Source of the DNA: Cymodocea nodosa
Taxonomy: Eukaryota > Streptophyta > Magnoliopsida > Alismatales > Cymodoceaceae
Direction of reading: 5' to 3'
DNA length: 64,000 bases
Assembly (NCBI GenBank): GCA_036874045.1
Contig: CM072344.1
Location: 7,660,501-7,724,500 of the forward strand
The notes beneath the pieces were generated by a model that was not told where the DNA came from, did not search any database, and was given only the letters and a program-made list of their open reading frames with translations. The position numbers and the translations under genes were made by a program. Position 1 is the first letter of the stretch, and the number at the start of each line of letters is the position of its first letter. Below, in pieces: positions 37,708 through 49,363 of this stretch.

Positions 37708-38727
37708 GTGTTTTCTTCTGTAATTGAGAATGTGGCATATGCTTATGCTCAAAGATTTCTGAAATCTATAATTAGCATATGTGAATTCTATAATTCTGAA
37801 GGACACAACATTTCTAACTGTTTGAAACTGAGACGTTTACAAATGGTTAAATCTCATGAACAACAAATGAATTATCCTCAATATAATAGAGCTGAGTATG
37901 AGAATCCTCTAGTTTACCCAACTAATGGTCAGTATAGAATGTGTAATATGTTGAGAGACAATGAAGTTTGGGATAAGTATGATAGACTAGAGCATAGTAT
38001 AGAGCAAAACCTGGACAAACTAGAATATTTTATGTGTCAGCAACAAGAAGTCAACCAATTAAACTATAAGGAAGCATATTCAGAACCTAAAAAGGATATA
38101 ATTTATGAAACTGAAAAAACCAAAATGAAAATTGATTAAAAATTGAATGCAATGAGATTCGAAGATCTGGAAAGAAAACTAAAAGCATTGGATGAATATA
38201 CAATGAAAATACAAGTTATGCAACAGGACAATGAAAATTATAATGTTATAAACCTGCATAATTTGCAAAATATACATCAAATAGGAAATACTAATGCAAG
38301 AGAATTTAAAGAATGCACTTTAAAATTAAAAATAATTGAAGATCATAATCACGAAAATGATATACAAAAACATCATAAGAGTAACGAAAATCTGGAAGAT
38401 GTATGTGTAACATTAAGATCTGGAACTAATATACCACCAAGAACTCAAAATGAAAATAATATGAAGGTGGATAAGAGTAAAAATCAAAATGATAATGAAA
38501 ATGTAATAGTTGAAAATCTAGAAATCACTGAAGAACAATCTGAATCTTCTAATGAAGCTAAAAATGATCAAAATAATCAAATGAAATAAAAAGAATCTTT
38601 TAAATCACAATCTTTAGCACCCTATCTTGAAAGATTACAACAAACAATACCTGAAAAATAAGAAAAAATCAGAGAAATTTTTGAAAAAGTACAAGTTAAC
38701 ATTCCTTTGTTAGATCTATTGTAGAAA
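37708..38727 (+). pseudogene. Athila gag C-terminal part fused ahead of protease (no capsid)
   Basis: A frame open apart from stops at 38,137, 38,587 and two more before 38,728. It has a zinc-knuckle remnant CEFYNSEGHNISNC (second Cys is Tyr), coiled-coil stretches (about 37,970-38,050 and 38,160-38,230), the Athila motif VTLRSGT, and the conserved LAPYLERLQQ...MPPCAKFLKD leading into protease. The capsid domain that should precede the knuckle is absent here and found instead at 47,987-49,173, downstream of pol. Confidence 0.8.
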
Positions 38728-40871
38728 ATGCCACCTTGTGCTAAATTTCTAAAGGATTTGTGTACTAAAAAAAGAGAGCAAAAAGTTCTTAGAAATGTCT
38801 TTTTAGTTGAGCAAAGTAGTTCCCTATTTCTAACTCAAATTCCTAAAAAGTTATCTGATCCTGGAATCCTTGTTATATCAAGTACCATAGGAAATATCAT
38901 TCTAGAAAGAACCTTAATAGACTTAGGTGCAGGTATAAATGTTATGCCAAGTGATATATTTGCATCCTTAGGATTAGAAGGCTTAACTCCTAATAGTACA
39001 GTTATTCAATTAACTGATAAAAGTATAAGATACCCTAGAGGAAAAATAGAGGATGTCTTAATTAAAATCAAAAACTTTATATATCCTATTGATATTGTAA
39101 TTCTGGATTCCCAACAAATTAAGCATAAAAAAAGTGATACATCTTTAATTTTGGGAAGGCCATTTTTAGCAACATTAGGGGCTGTTACAAATTGTAAAAC
39201 TGGAGTAATGAAGTTAGCATATGGTAATGAGGATACTCAATTAAATATTTTCAAACTAAAAAGATTTGAGGAGTTAGAAATGTCCTTACATAACATAGAC
39301 TTTTTAGAGGATGAAGGAGATATGTTAGATGATGTGATTCAAGAAGAATTAAATAGGCAAATTAATTCTGAAACTTTAGAAGAAAGTGAAAGCATAAATA
39401 TAGAAGGAGATCAGGAAGAAACTCATTTAGAAAATGCTGATGTTCAATTAGGAGCTCTAGCTTCTAATGGGCAACATTTAGAATTAAAACATTTACCTCC
39501 TAAATTAACCTATATATTTCTGGAAGAGAAACGAACCTGTCCAATCATTATTGCTTCAGATTTAAAAGAGGATCAAACAGTTAAATTAAAAGATGTAGTA
39601 AAAACTTATAAAGAAGTAATAGGATGGACTATGACTAATATAAAAGGGTTAAGTTCAACTTTATACTACCACCACATATATTTAGAAGAGAATGCTAAAC
39701 CTGTTAGAATTCCTGAGAGGAGATTAAATCCAAACCTTAAAGAAGTAGTTAGGAAGGAAATAGTCAAATGGTTAGATAATGACATAATTTATCCGATTTC
39801 TGATAGCTCATGGGTTAGTCCAATCCATGTAGTTCCCAAGAAATCAAGATTAACAGTTATTAGGAATGAAAGTTAAGACTTGATACCTACTAGAATTCAA
39901 TCAGGCTAGAGGGTATGTATAGACTATAGAAAGTTGAATGTTGTGACTAGGAAAGATCATTTTCCCTTACCTTTTATAGATCAAATGCTAGAAAGATTAG
40001 TAGGGCAAGAATATTTTTGTTTCATAGACGGGTATTCAGGTTATAATCAAATTCCAGTAGCTTTAGAGGATCAAGAGAAAACAATTTTCACTTGTCCTAA
40101 TGGAACTTATGCTTTTAAGAGAGAATGCCATTCGGATTATGCAATGCACCAGCTACCTTTCAAAGGTGTATGCAAGGCATATTTACTGGAATGACTGAAG
40201 ATTTTTTAGAAATATTTATGGATGATTTTACTGTATATGGAAACTCATATGAAGTCTGTTTAAAAAATTTAGACTTAATATTAAAACGATGTGTGAAAAA
40301 AAATCTGGTTTTAAATTGGGAAAAATCTCACTTCATGGTTAAACAAGGAGTAGTCTTAGGGCATGTTGTTTCTAAGAAAGGGTTGGAAGTAGATAAAGCT
40401 AAAATAGAAGTAATTTCTAACCTACCAAAACCTAAATCAATAAAAGATATTAGATCATTTCTAGGACATGCTAGTTTTTATAGAAGATTTATTAAAGACT
40501 TTAGCAAGATAGCTAGACCTTTAACTAATTTATTAAAAGATGTTCCATTTAACTTTGATAAAAATTGTAAGGAAGCATTTTTCAGATTTAAAACTAGCTT
40601 AATTTCAATTCCTATAATTCAAGCACTTGATTGGAGACATCCATTTGAATTAATGTGCGATGCTTCTGATTTTGCTGTAGGAGCAGTGTTGGGATAGAAG
40701 ATAGAAAAATCTCCTAGAGTGATTCAGTATGCAAGCAAAACCTTAAATGATGCTCAAGTTAATTACACAACTACTGAAAAACAATTATTAGCTATTGTGT
40801 TTGCTTTAGAAAGAAAAAATCTAATAAAGAAAAAAGAGACTAAGCCTAGATTGATCTGATGGATATTATTA
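38728..40871 (+). pseudogene. Athila protease, RT and RNase H of the full element
   Basis: Protease IDLGAGINVMP (near 38,930), an acidic linker, RT with FIDGYSGYNQ and FMDDF (near 40,020 and 40,215), and RNase H LMCDASDF (near 40,650). Breaks: TAA 39,874-39,876, TAG near 39,907 (the same site as in copies 1 and 2), a 2-base AG insertion near 40,122 that shifts frame, TAG 40,695-40,697, and a ~75-base deletion near 40,812 that removes the YTDHSALKH catalytic segment, followed by a TGA near 40,857. Domain order and motifs fit Athila. RNase H cannot work. Confidence 0.92.
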
Positions 40872-42327
40872 TTGCAAGAATTTGATCTAGAAATTAAAGA
40901 TAAAAAAGGTTGTGAGAATGTAGTAGCAAATCATTTATCAAGATTACAAATAGAAAAATCAAATATTGAAATTAAGGATAATTTTCCTAATGAACAATTA
41001 ATGACCATCAACACAATACCTTGGTATGCAGACATAGTTAATTACTTAGTTACTAGTTTAACACCTAAGGATTGGAATAGACAGGATACAAAATTGTTTT
41101 TCTCAAGAGTAAAATATTACTATTGGGAAGACCCATACTTATTTAAGAAATGTCCTGATCTGGTTTTAAGGAGGTGTGTTAAAGAGACTGAATATCCAAG
41201 CATATTGTCTTTCTATCATGATCAAGCTTGTGGAGGGCATTTTGGTTCAGGGAAAACTGCTGCAAAAATTCTGCAATATGGATTTTATTAGCATACACTA
41301 TTCAAATATGCTCATAAATATTGCTTAAGTTGTTTAAGATGTCAACAAATAGGAAGAATATCAAAGAGGAATATGATGCCTCTTAATCTTATTGTTGAGG
41401 TTGAAATCTTTGATGTGTGGGGAATAGATTTTATGGGTCCATTTCCTATGTCTAATCAATTTAATTACATATTGTTGGGGGTGGATTATGTATCTAAATG
41501 GATAGAAGCTATTCCTACAAAAACTAATGATAACAAAGTGGTAATACAATTTATAAGAACAAATATATTTTCCAGATTTGGAATACCTAAAGCTATTATC
41601 AGTGATAGAGGATCTCATTTCTGTAATAGAAGTTTTGAAGCCTTAATGAAGAAATATGGAGTAAACCACAAAATTGCAACATCATATCATCCGCAAACAA
41701 GTGGACAAGTAGAAAGTACAAATAAATAAATTAAGTTAATCTTAGAAAAAGTAGTAAATCCTACTAGAACAGATTGGGCTAATAGATTGGTAGATGTACT
41801 TTGGGCTTATAGAACTACTTATAAAATGAGCTTAGGTATGTCACCTTTTAGGCTAGTATATGGAAAAAGTTATCATTTACCAGTTGAAATAGAACATAAA
41901 GCTTATTAGGCATTAAAAACTCTGAACACTAATTTAAATCAAGCTGTTGAAAATAGAAAAATGCAATTAATTGAATTAGAAGAATTTAGGAATGAAGCTA
42001 ATTCGAAGACTGTAAGAGAAAAAGAGAAAATGAAATTCTAGCATGATAGGAAAATTATTCCAAAAAGCTTTGAAATAGGACAAGAAGTATATCTTTATAT
42101 GGCTAGGCTGCATAACCATCCAGGAAAATTAAGATCTAGATGGGTAGGACCTTACATAGTTTGAAATATTTATCCTTATGGAGCCTATTGAAATTGAAAA
42201 TCCTAAAAATCAAAATATATTTAAAGTAAATGGACAAATACTTAGACCTATTCTGAAAACACCAAAAAGCTCCTTTGGAATTATAGAAGAAGTCAGAGTA
42301 GAGGACTACTCGAGCTTTACTTAGTAA
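40872..42327 (+). pseudogene. Athila integrase
   Basis: The HHCC zinc domain (YHDQACGGHF ... CLSCLRCQQ, 41,215-41,345) is followed by the catalytic core with GIDFMGPF, ISDRGSHF and GQVEST; the last two catalytic residues are 35 apart. The C-terminal region has WVGPY and FKVNGQILRPIL near 42,220-42,255, the usual end of Athila pol. Stops occur at about 41,289, 41,727, 41,907 and 42,039 and again near the end. This is the only integrase of the family in the window. Confidence 0.92.
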
Positions 42328-42841
42328 GAAATCAATTTTTATGTTTATATATAAAAAAAAACATTAAAAAAAATTATAAAATATAAAAATCGTTGCGTTT
42401 CAACCGACTGGATCCATCGGTATGACCAGAACATAAAAAATGTATATTAATTTTTAGAAAAAAAAATTAGGTCTGACCAAAACATAGTATCGGTTAAACT
42501 AGTAAAAAAATAGAAAAACTATTATCTGTAGTATTTTTATTATTATATCTGTTTGTACGGGAAGTCCATTGAGTTACTTTTAACTCAACGAGCTTACTCC
42601 GTTGAGTCTTGAGTTAGTCAACGAGCTTATTCTGTTAAGTTAACTGTAACTCAACGGAGTACTGTAGCTAAGACCGCGGATGAGAGAGTAATAGTTGGTT
42701 TGGGAAATGACCAGATTACCCGCCTAAACTTAGGGCCTATTTAAACTAAAACCTAGGGTTTTGGGGGCATTATCCGGCAAATCATTTAGAATCTAGAATA
42801 GTAGAAATCAGAGCGATTCTGTGCTATTGTGTAACTCCACG
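42328..42841 (+). promoter_or_regulatory. Inter-ORF leader with TAACTCAACG motif cluster
   Basis: No ORF. Positions 42,564-42,664 hold repeated GAGTTA / TAACTCAACGAG motifs, with an inverted pair around 42,630-42,660 (GTTAAGTTAACTGTAACTCAACGG). Similar clusters precede the gag ORF (47,811-47,905) and the F-box ORF (49,236-49,298) and lie at the LTR 3' end (37,230-37,315). Confidence 0.6.
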
Positions 42842-43103
42842 ATGAGGAATATGACACTTGAATTTTGGGAAGAGGCAGTCGACACCGCACAGTTTCTAAA
42901 GGAATCAAAACAATGGCACACGTGGAAAAAGATTCGGAATACAACAAGAGAGAAAGAGCTACAAAAGGTAGAATCAAAACTCTTTAACTTAAGGAAAGTT
43001 TTGGTTGATTTGGATATACAAATACCTCCGATAATGCAGACACAAATCAGAGTGGCAACAGAAATTGCAGTTAGTAAATGTAGGATCATATGGCTACACA
43101 AGA

Positions 43104-43623
43104 AGGATTTTGTGAGAATTTTCCTCACCAAATCCTTCTGTTCAAAATTCTTTCCTAAACATTTTAAGGAGTTTATGATATCAAGAAATCTGGAAAACAT
43201 CTCAGAAATATTTTTGTCTTCATGCATCTTAAAGAGTTCATACTTATGAATCAACATGTTTATTTTTGTCTCTTTAACTTGAGAAGTACCTTCATGTGAA
43301 ACTTCTAATGCATGCCACACCTCATAAGCAGATTTATATGCCGACACTTTACTGAACTGTTCATAACTCAATGCACAAAATAAAATATTTAAGCCCTTAG
43401 CATTCAAAGTTTCATTTTCTTTTTCAGTAATTGTCCAAGTATTATAAGGGGTAGATAATGGAGTATATGGTTTAGAAATCATGAACCACAACTTATGATC
43501 TATACTTTGAAGAAAAACAGTCATCCTATATTTCAAATATTCAAAATGTATTCCATCAAATAAAGGAGGATGATTTAGATTTTAGCCTTCATATAAAGAA
43601 AAATTATCATTTCCAGTAGCCAT
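43104..43623 (-). pseudogene. C1 gag N-terminal remnant
   Basis: MATGNDNFSLYEG..., very close to the gag at 21,085. It includes FDGIHFEYLKYRM, SHEGTSQVKETK and EMFSRFLDIINSLKCLG, and ends at the deletion junction, beyond which the frame runs into host DNA. One stop (CAA to TAA) sits near 43,585. The positions that are stops in the larger C1 copy (near 20,700 and 20,875) are open here. Confidence 0.85.
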
Positions 43624-43823
43624 TTTACCTTAGATTTTTCAACCTATTTGATTTTAAACAGTCTAAAAACTTTAAAACAATTTGAGCCTTAAATCAAGAA
43701 AGTTAAACGTATGCTCAAATATTAATTTCTGTTTAAAAACAAGAAAGGTAGAATAAGCAATGATATTAAATAAGTTGGTATCGATTTTATATCAAAGATT
43801 ATTAACAAAGCTCTGATACCACT

Positions 43824-45408
43824 TGTAGGATCGTATGGCTACACAAGAGGGGGGTGAATTTTGTATTTTTAATATTTTCTGAAATATAATTGAAACTTTA
43901 AAACTCAAAAATAAGTCGAGACATTGTTTTCATAAAATCATTTTTAGTCAAGGTTTCAATTACAATATACAATTCAATTCTCCTCAAAAATTGTAGATGC
44001 AATTATATTTTGATACCATGTATCATCTAAACAATTTCATAACTACAAATAGAGAAAACTAATTTACGGAATTTAAAACTTTTCTCCCTATTTAAGATCT
44101 TTCTTCTTCTTCTTTTTCTTCTTCAGCAATTCTTCAGTGACGAATATCTTGTCTTTTCATGCTTCACCGAATTTGCTTTCTTCTGATACTTCAAATCTTC
44201 AGTGACGAAAATCTTACCTTTTTATGCTTCACTGAACTTTCTTCCACTTGAGAGATTTTCCCCGAGAAGAGGTGTTTTTGATCCCTGAAAAAGATTTTTC
44301 TTTTGGTGTGCAAGGATGGTTTGATCCTTGAAAAGATTTTTCATTTTGTGTGCAAGGATAAATTGATCAACAAGAATTCTATGCCTTTTATACTATATCT
44401 TCATTTCATGCATATCCTTCACGTTTAACCACCACTAGTTTTCCACTTCTCCACGTCTTTTCTTTTTCCTTCATCGAAACACACACGTTCTAACCCACGT
44501 TTATATTTCGAATTTTCATTAATCATCAATCCTGGATCTCTGAAAAATTTCTTGCAAAATAAACTTTCTCGTCCAAAAGTTTTTCATCAGTGTAATAAGA
44601 AGTCGTTACTTTAATGTTAACTAAACGAGTAACACAAGTATATATATAACTTAACGTTTCTAACTTAACGAGTTCCTCATGTGCCATTTCACGTGACAAG
44701 TACTCTAACTAACTCAACGAACTATGTCCGTGGTATTATGATATCTATCAACGAACCATCTCCGTTGTGTTATGATAACCCAACGAACCAGTAATAAACA
44801 AATGTTTTTATAATAAGAATTTTACCACGTGCAAAAATAACAACTTAAGTTTATAATGCTAACCTAACGCATTGCCTTAGTGTTCAATATAGCAACTCAA
44901 CGCGTTTAGTTATGTTAACTTAACGAGTTAAACATGTGCACCTCACGTGATACAATACAACATTCGTAACTTATAATTTCACCACGTGTATAACACTAAC
45001 TTAACGAGTTTGTCTCTTCTTTTACTCACTAACTTAATGAGTTATCACGTGACCTATTTTAACCTTTAAGCCTCTAACTTAACGAGTTCTCACGTGACCT
45101 CTATACAAACAAAACTCTAACTTAACGAGTTGTCTAAACGTGCATTGTTCATGATACAGAAGATATAACATTAAAACATATCATGCTTTTCAATAAAAAC
45201 ACACGTTAACTTAACGTTTAGCTAAATGAGAAATTAATGCAACGAAACGACTAGATATTAACTTCAGATCCAATATAGACAAGTATTTATATCAGTAAGC
45301 TTTTTCTGTATTAATTGATGATTTTAATTTCTTTTCACAAGCAATAGTAATTGAGCAAATATGATTATTTTCATTCAGCACACATCATCAAAACAAAAAT
45401 ACTCAACA
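43824..45408 (-). repeat. C1 5' LTR of the deletion derivative
   Basis: 1,585 bp and complete. It belongs to the LTR variant with CTCCGTTGTGTTATGATAAC in place of the CGGAAGGTTA/CTCACCGAAA hairpin, the same variant as the LTR at 1,172-4,980. Confidence 0.9.
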
Positions 45409-47377
45409 GTAAAGAAAGAAAAATCTGGTCGAACAACGAAGTAGCCCTAGAGCTAATTCAACGCAAAGTCAGATTGTGGTTTAAAAAATGCATTGTTGGT
45501 CGTGGAAGTTGGGTAATATGGGAGCAGCAACGAGTAAGAGAAGAAGAAGAACTAACTATTGAAAGACCTGTTCCTGATGAACAGCAGTCAGGACCTCCAG
45601 CTCAACCAATAGAGCCATTGCCACAAGTAGCATTTGCTTGGCCGAGAACTAATGAAGAAGAGAAAGAGTTTACTAGCTAGGTCAAACTGCAAAAGACCAA
45701 GGTGATAATGAAGAAATAGCTACAGCTAAGGCACATATTTTATATGATGCCATTAAGAAAAGAAGGGTCGAAGAAAAGTTGAGGGCCTAGTACAGAATTA
45801 AGGTTGAGCAGCATCAAGCAGCAGCTAAATCAAGTGCTGCAAGAGAAGCTGAGGTTGGTCCTTCGAGACCAGTAAGTATAGAGAGAATTAAACAAGAAGA
45901 ACTAGTACCTGTGGCTCGAAGGCCTACAGAGCCTACTTTTGTAGATTTACTTTCAGAAAAAGAAGAGGAGGAACAGGCACAATTAATCCGAAAAGAGAAA
46001 GTGTCTGAATATAGAGAAGAAATTAAATCTGAGGTACCAATTTTAACAAGGCCTGTGGAGCAAATTTTTATAAATCTGCTATCTGATTCTGAAGAGCAGG
46101 AGCTGCAGCAGTAGGAGCAAAGACAAGAAGAAAAACAGGTTGAAATTAGTCTACAACCTGTACAAGAAGAAAGAACAAAAATTAGGGTAGAAACTGAATT
46201 GCCTGTGACTCCATCCCAATCTGTTACAGAATCAGAAAGAATAGTGATAGAACAGATTGGTAGTTAGGAGGAAGAAGAAAGAGCAAAAAATGAAGAAGAA
46301 GCTGAACGAAGCCATTTGGACAAAAATAACTTTACAGATTCCACTGAAGAGCAAGAAACTCTTCAGTAATTTATGGAGAGAATTCAAGACAAAGTGGAGA
46401 GTTCTGCTGGCTCACCACCACAGACAAAAGCGGAAGAAAAAATTCAGGAATCTGTAGAGCATGTTCAAATGCAGCCTATAGTAGAGGAAGATCAAGAACA
46501 AACCCCTTTGGAACAACAAAGTTACATTCCTGACCCGACTGAAATAATAGTTTTGAATGAAGTACATTTTTGGAGTCAAGAAGCTTATATCAAATATCAA
46601 GAAATTAGGGGTTACAATATTATTTACAGTAGACCAGTAAATTGGGATGGAATGCAAGAAATCAAAGATTTATTTGAATTCCAAGGTCTATTGAATTTTA
46701 TTTCTCAAGAAAGAGGGCATGCAGTTTATGAGAATTTAGTGCCCTATTTTTATGCAAATTTAAGAGAAGGTGAAGGAGGATTAATTTCAAACATGGAGGA
46801 AGCTGATGTACAGATAACACCAGAGCTTCTCCACAACATTTTTGGATTAAAGAATGGACATGAAATTTTGGAAAGTACAACTGCCGTTGAATAGACAGAA
46901 CAAGAAATAAAGGACAGTTTGGCTATCAATCCTAGTGTGCCTTTATTAAACAGATTGAAGCATTTAAATGGTAAAGCACACATGGTAGCCAACATTCTGA
47001 TTAAGAATGTCTATCAACAACAAGGCCATGACATAGAATTGAGTCAATTTGTCAAATGGGCCACGTTTGCAGTTGTAAATAGGATTCAAATAAATTGGAC
47101 TGCAATTTTTATCTCCAAGCTGAAAACAATAAAGAAAAAATTATTTTATGGAGATTTGATTCCACTATTGATGGTGGACTGTATCAATTTCACTAAATGG
47201 GCATCAAAAAGGATCATATCCAGAACAATTTTAGTGAAAGAATACAGAAATTTTGTAACTACAGAGCTAGCTGTTCCTTCTAGAGGAATTACAAGAACTA
47301 TAGAAAGAATTAATCAATTAGAGCTACAATTAGAAAAACTCCAAAAGGAAGTAGATGAACTTAGGAATAGAGATTAA

Positions 47378-47986
47378 ATTGTATTGTTCGTCTACTTGTA
47401 TAATTGTATGAAAAATGTATGATGTATTTGTAATGTAAATTGATTCATATTAATGAATATAAATTTTTCAGATGTACTTTTCATACGTGTTTCGAATGTG
47501 AAATGAATGGAATTTATTAAATGTTATATATATTTTGTGGAAGATTATGAATGAATGTTTAACAGATTTACAATTTTCTAAATGACAGGATAAATGCTTA
47601 AAAATTTCTGCATGTTGCAAGGTAAAATGTAAATTCTACATAACATAAAATGACCTGCAAGTTAAATCTTTATATAATGTTTAGATTTAAATGAATTTTG
47701 ATTAGAATGATGTATTAATGACATAGATTTAACTTTATTTTAGTTAGTAGAATGAAAAAGAAAAAAGCAGAGAGGAACTTACGAGGAGTAAAACTTAGAG
47801 GTTGCTAAGTGTTAACTCAACGAAGTAAGTTCATTGAGTTAAACGTAACTCCATGAGGTCAGTAATATAATATAAGTTCATTGAGTTAAACGTAACTCCA
47901 TGAGGAGTATTGAAAAATTTTCTGAACTGAACTTTAACGAAATTCTTTAGGGTGTAGCTAACCTTTATTTAAAAGAGAACGTAGAA
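47378..47986 (+). promoter_or_regulatory. Leader before the capsid gag ORF with motif cluster
   Basis: AT-rich non-coding DNA, with two nearly identical GTTCATTGAGTTAAACGTAA / CTCCATGAGG repeats at 47,829-47,858 and 47,875-47,905, preceded by TTAACTCAACG (47,811). The gag ATG follows 80 bases later. Confidence 0.55.
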
Positions 47987-49173
47987 ATGGCTGCTCTAGT
48001 AGAAAAACCATTAGGAGAAATTTTGTATCCTAAATTAGTTGATGAACCTTCATGTATTCGACTGCCAAACTTTGAGGGAGATAGGTTTGAACTGAAATCT
48101 AATTATATTAGTCAATTACCACATTTTCATGGATTAGAAAGACAGGATGCCTATTATTTCCTTAGAGAATTTAATGAAGTTTGTCAAATGATGAAAATGC
48201 CTAACATGAGTATAGATGCTATTAAACTTAGATATATCCCTTTTCTTTAAAAGACACAGCTAAGAGATGGTTATATACTCTATCGCCTGATTCAATTTCT
48301 ACATGGACTGAATTTTGCTCTGTTTTTCTAGAAAAATATTATCCAACACATCAAACGATTAAAAAGAAGAAAGAAATATTAATGTGTAGCCAAAAACAGG
48401 GTGAATCATTTTGGAAATATTTTGAAAGATTTAAAGATTTACTGACTCAATGTCTGCATCATGCAATGAGTAAGGCACAATTAATAGGTATAATTTATGA
48501 AGGCATAAATATTTCAACAAAATCTTTATTAGAATCTACTTGTTAAAATGGATTTTTAAAGTTATGTAGTGAAGAAGCATGGGCATATTTAGAAAACTTT
48601 GCAAAAAGAACTACATAGTGGGAGAACTCAACTGAAGCTATTGCAGATAAAAAAATATTGCCAAGAGGAATGCATGAAATAGATTCAAGTACTATGCTTG
48701 AAGTGAAATTAAATGAATTAACAAAGAAAATAGAAGAGTTATCATTAAATCAAAAGTTAACAAAAAAGAATGCAAACATAAATGATTTAGATATTATTTA
48801 TGCTAGAAACCAGAGAGATAACTTGGGAAATTCTTATAATCCTACTTGGAGAAATCACCCAAATTTATCTTGGAGAAACAACAATTTCTAGGGAGGAGAA
48901 AATGTAAATGAGAAGAATATAAATTATGAAGCATTAATTGAACAAGGATCTAGAATAGAGAAATTAGAAAAGATAATCCAACAATTAAACAATCGTCTAA
49001 CTTTTGTATTTGGAAATGCTGCAATTCAAAATCAGAATAGAAATATACCACTTAGACAGAAGTAACCAATGGAAGGTAGACCTACTAAAGGATTGCCAAT
49101 ACAAGCAATACCTAACCATGTCAATAGAACTGTTAATGAAATTGATACCTCTTCTAGGAGGGTAGCTGAATGA
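47987..49173 (+). pseudogene. Athila capsid gag ORF, located downstream of pol
   Basis: MAALVEKPLGEILYP is followed by the conserved gag capsid region: NFEGDRFELKSNYISQLPHF, DAYYFLREFNEVCQMMKM, DTAKRWLYTLSPDS, WTEFCSVFLEKYYP, GESFWKYFERFKDLL. Then come coiled coil, SYNPTWRNHPNLSW (a typical Athila gag motif) and another coiled coil (IEKLEKIIQQLNNRL). No zinc knuckle is seen. There is a one-base shift at about 48,245 and stops near 48,543, 48,616, 48,889 and 49,063. It resembles the retrotransposon gag family (PF03732). Gag normally precedes protease; here it follows integrase and the accessory ORF. Confidence 0.88.
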
Positions 49174-49363
49174 AGCAACATATTTGAAGCAACTATTTGT
49201 ATATATATATGTTTTTTATTTATAGTTAATAGTATCGTAGAGTTAGTCCTTAACTCAACGAACTTAGTTTGTTGAGTTATGCCTTAACTCCACGAGGGTG
49301 TGCAATAGTTATGTTAATTTTTGTCTCTGCTAAATTTTTGTTTGTGTTATACAGAATCGACAA
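49174..49363 (+). promoter_or_regulatory. Leader before the F-box ORF with motif cluster
   Basis: Contains CCTTAACTCAACGAACTTAG, TTTGTTGAGTTA and CCTTAACTCCACGAGG at 49,236-49,298, the same motif set as the LTR 3' end. The F-box ATG is 65 bases further on. Confidence 0.55.

Larger units (their letters stand above)
43079..45408 (-). mobile_element. C1 copia deletion derivative, TSD GTAAA
   Basis: GTAAA is at 43,074-43,078 and 45,409-45,413. The left LTR is reduced to its first ~25 bases (TGTAGGATCATATGGCTACA...), then comes the N-terminal gag, the primer site (TGGTATCAGAGC, minus strand, 43,810-43,821) and a complete 5' LTR. Everything from mid-gag through pol and the rest of the 3' LTR is gone. 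The deletion joins AAGA of the LTR to the gag at 43,103/43,104. Confidence 0.93.
42842..47377 (+). pseudogene. Athila env-position accessory ORF (plant transposon protein domain), split by a C1 copy
   Basis: Exact frame is kept across the C1 insertion: 42,842-43,078, then 45,414 onward. The N-terminal part is basic and helical (EFWEEAVDTAQFLKES). A long Glu/Gln-rich middle (45,600-46,500) is followed by a globular region (46,540-47,270) with YSRPVNWDGM, IKDLFEFQG, YENLVPYFYANL and KKLFYGD, then a C-terminal coiled coil (LELQLEKLQKEVDEL). Breaks: a frameshift near 45,675 and stops at about 45,788, 46,112, 46,265, 46,367 and 46,892. The globular part resembles the Athila 'putative plant transposon protein' domain and the C1 ORF at 13,930-16,220. 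Function is unknown. Confidence 0.8.
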
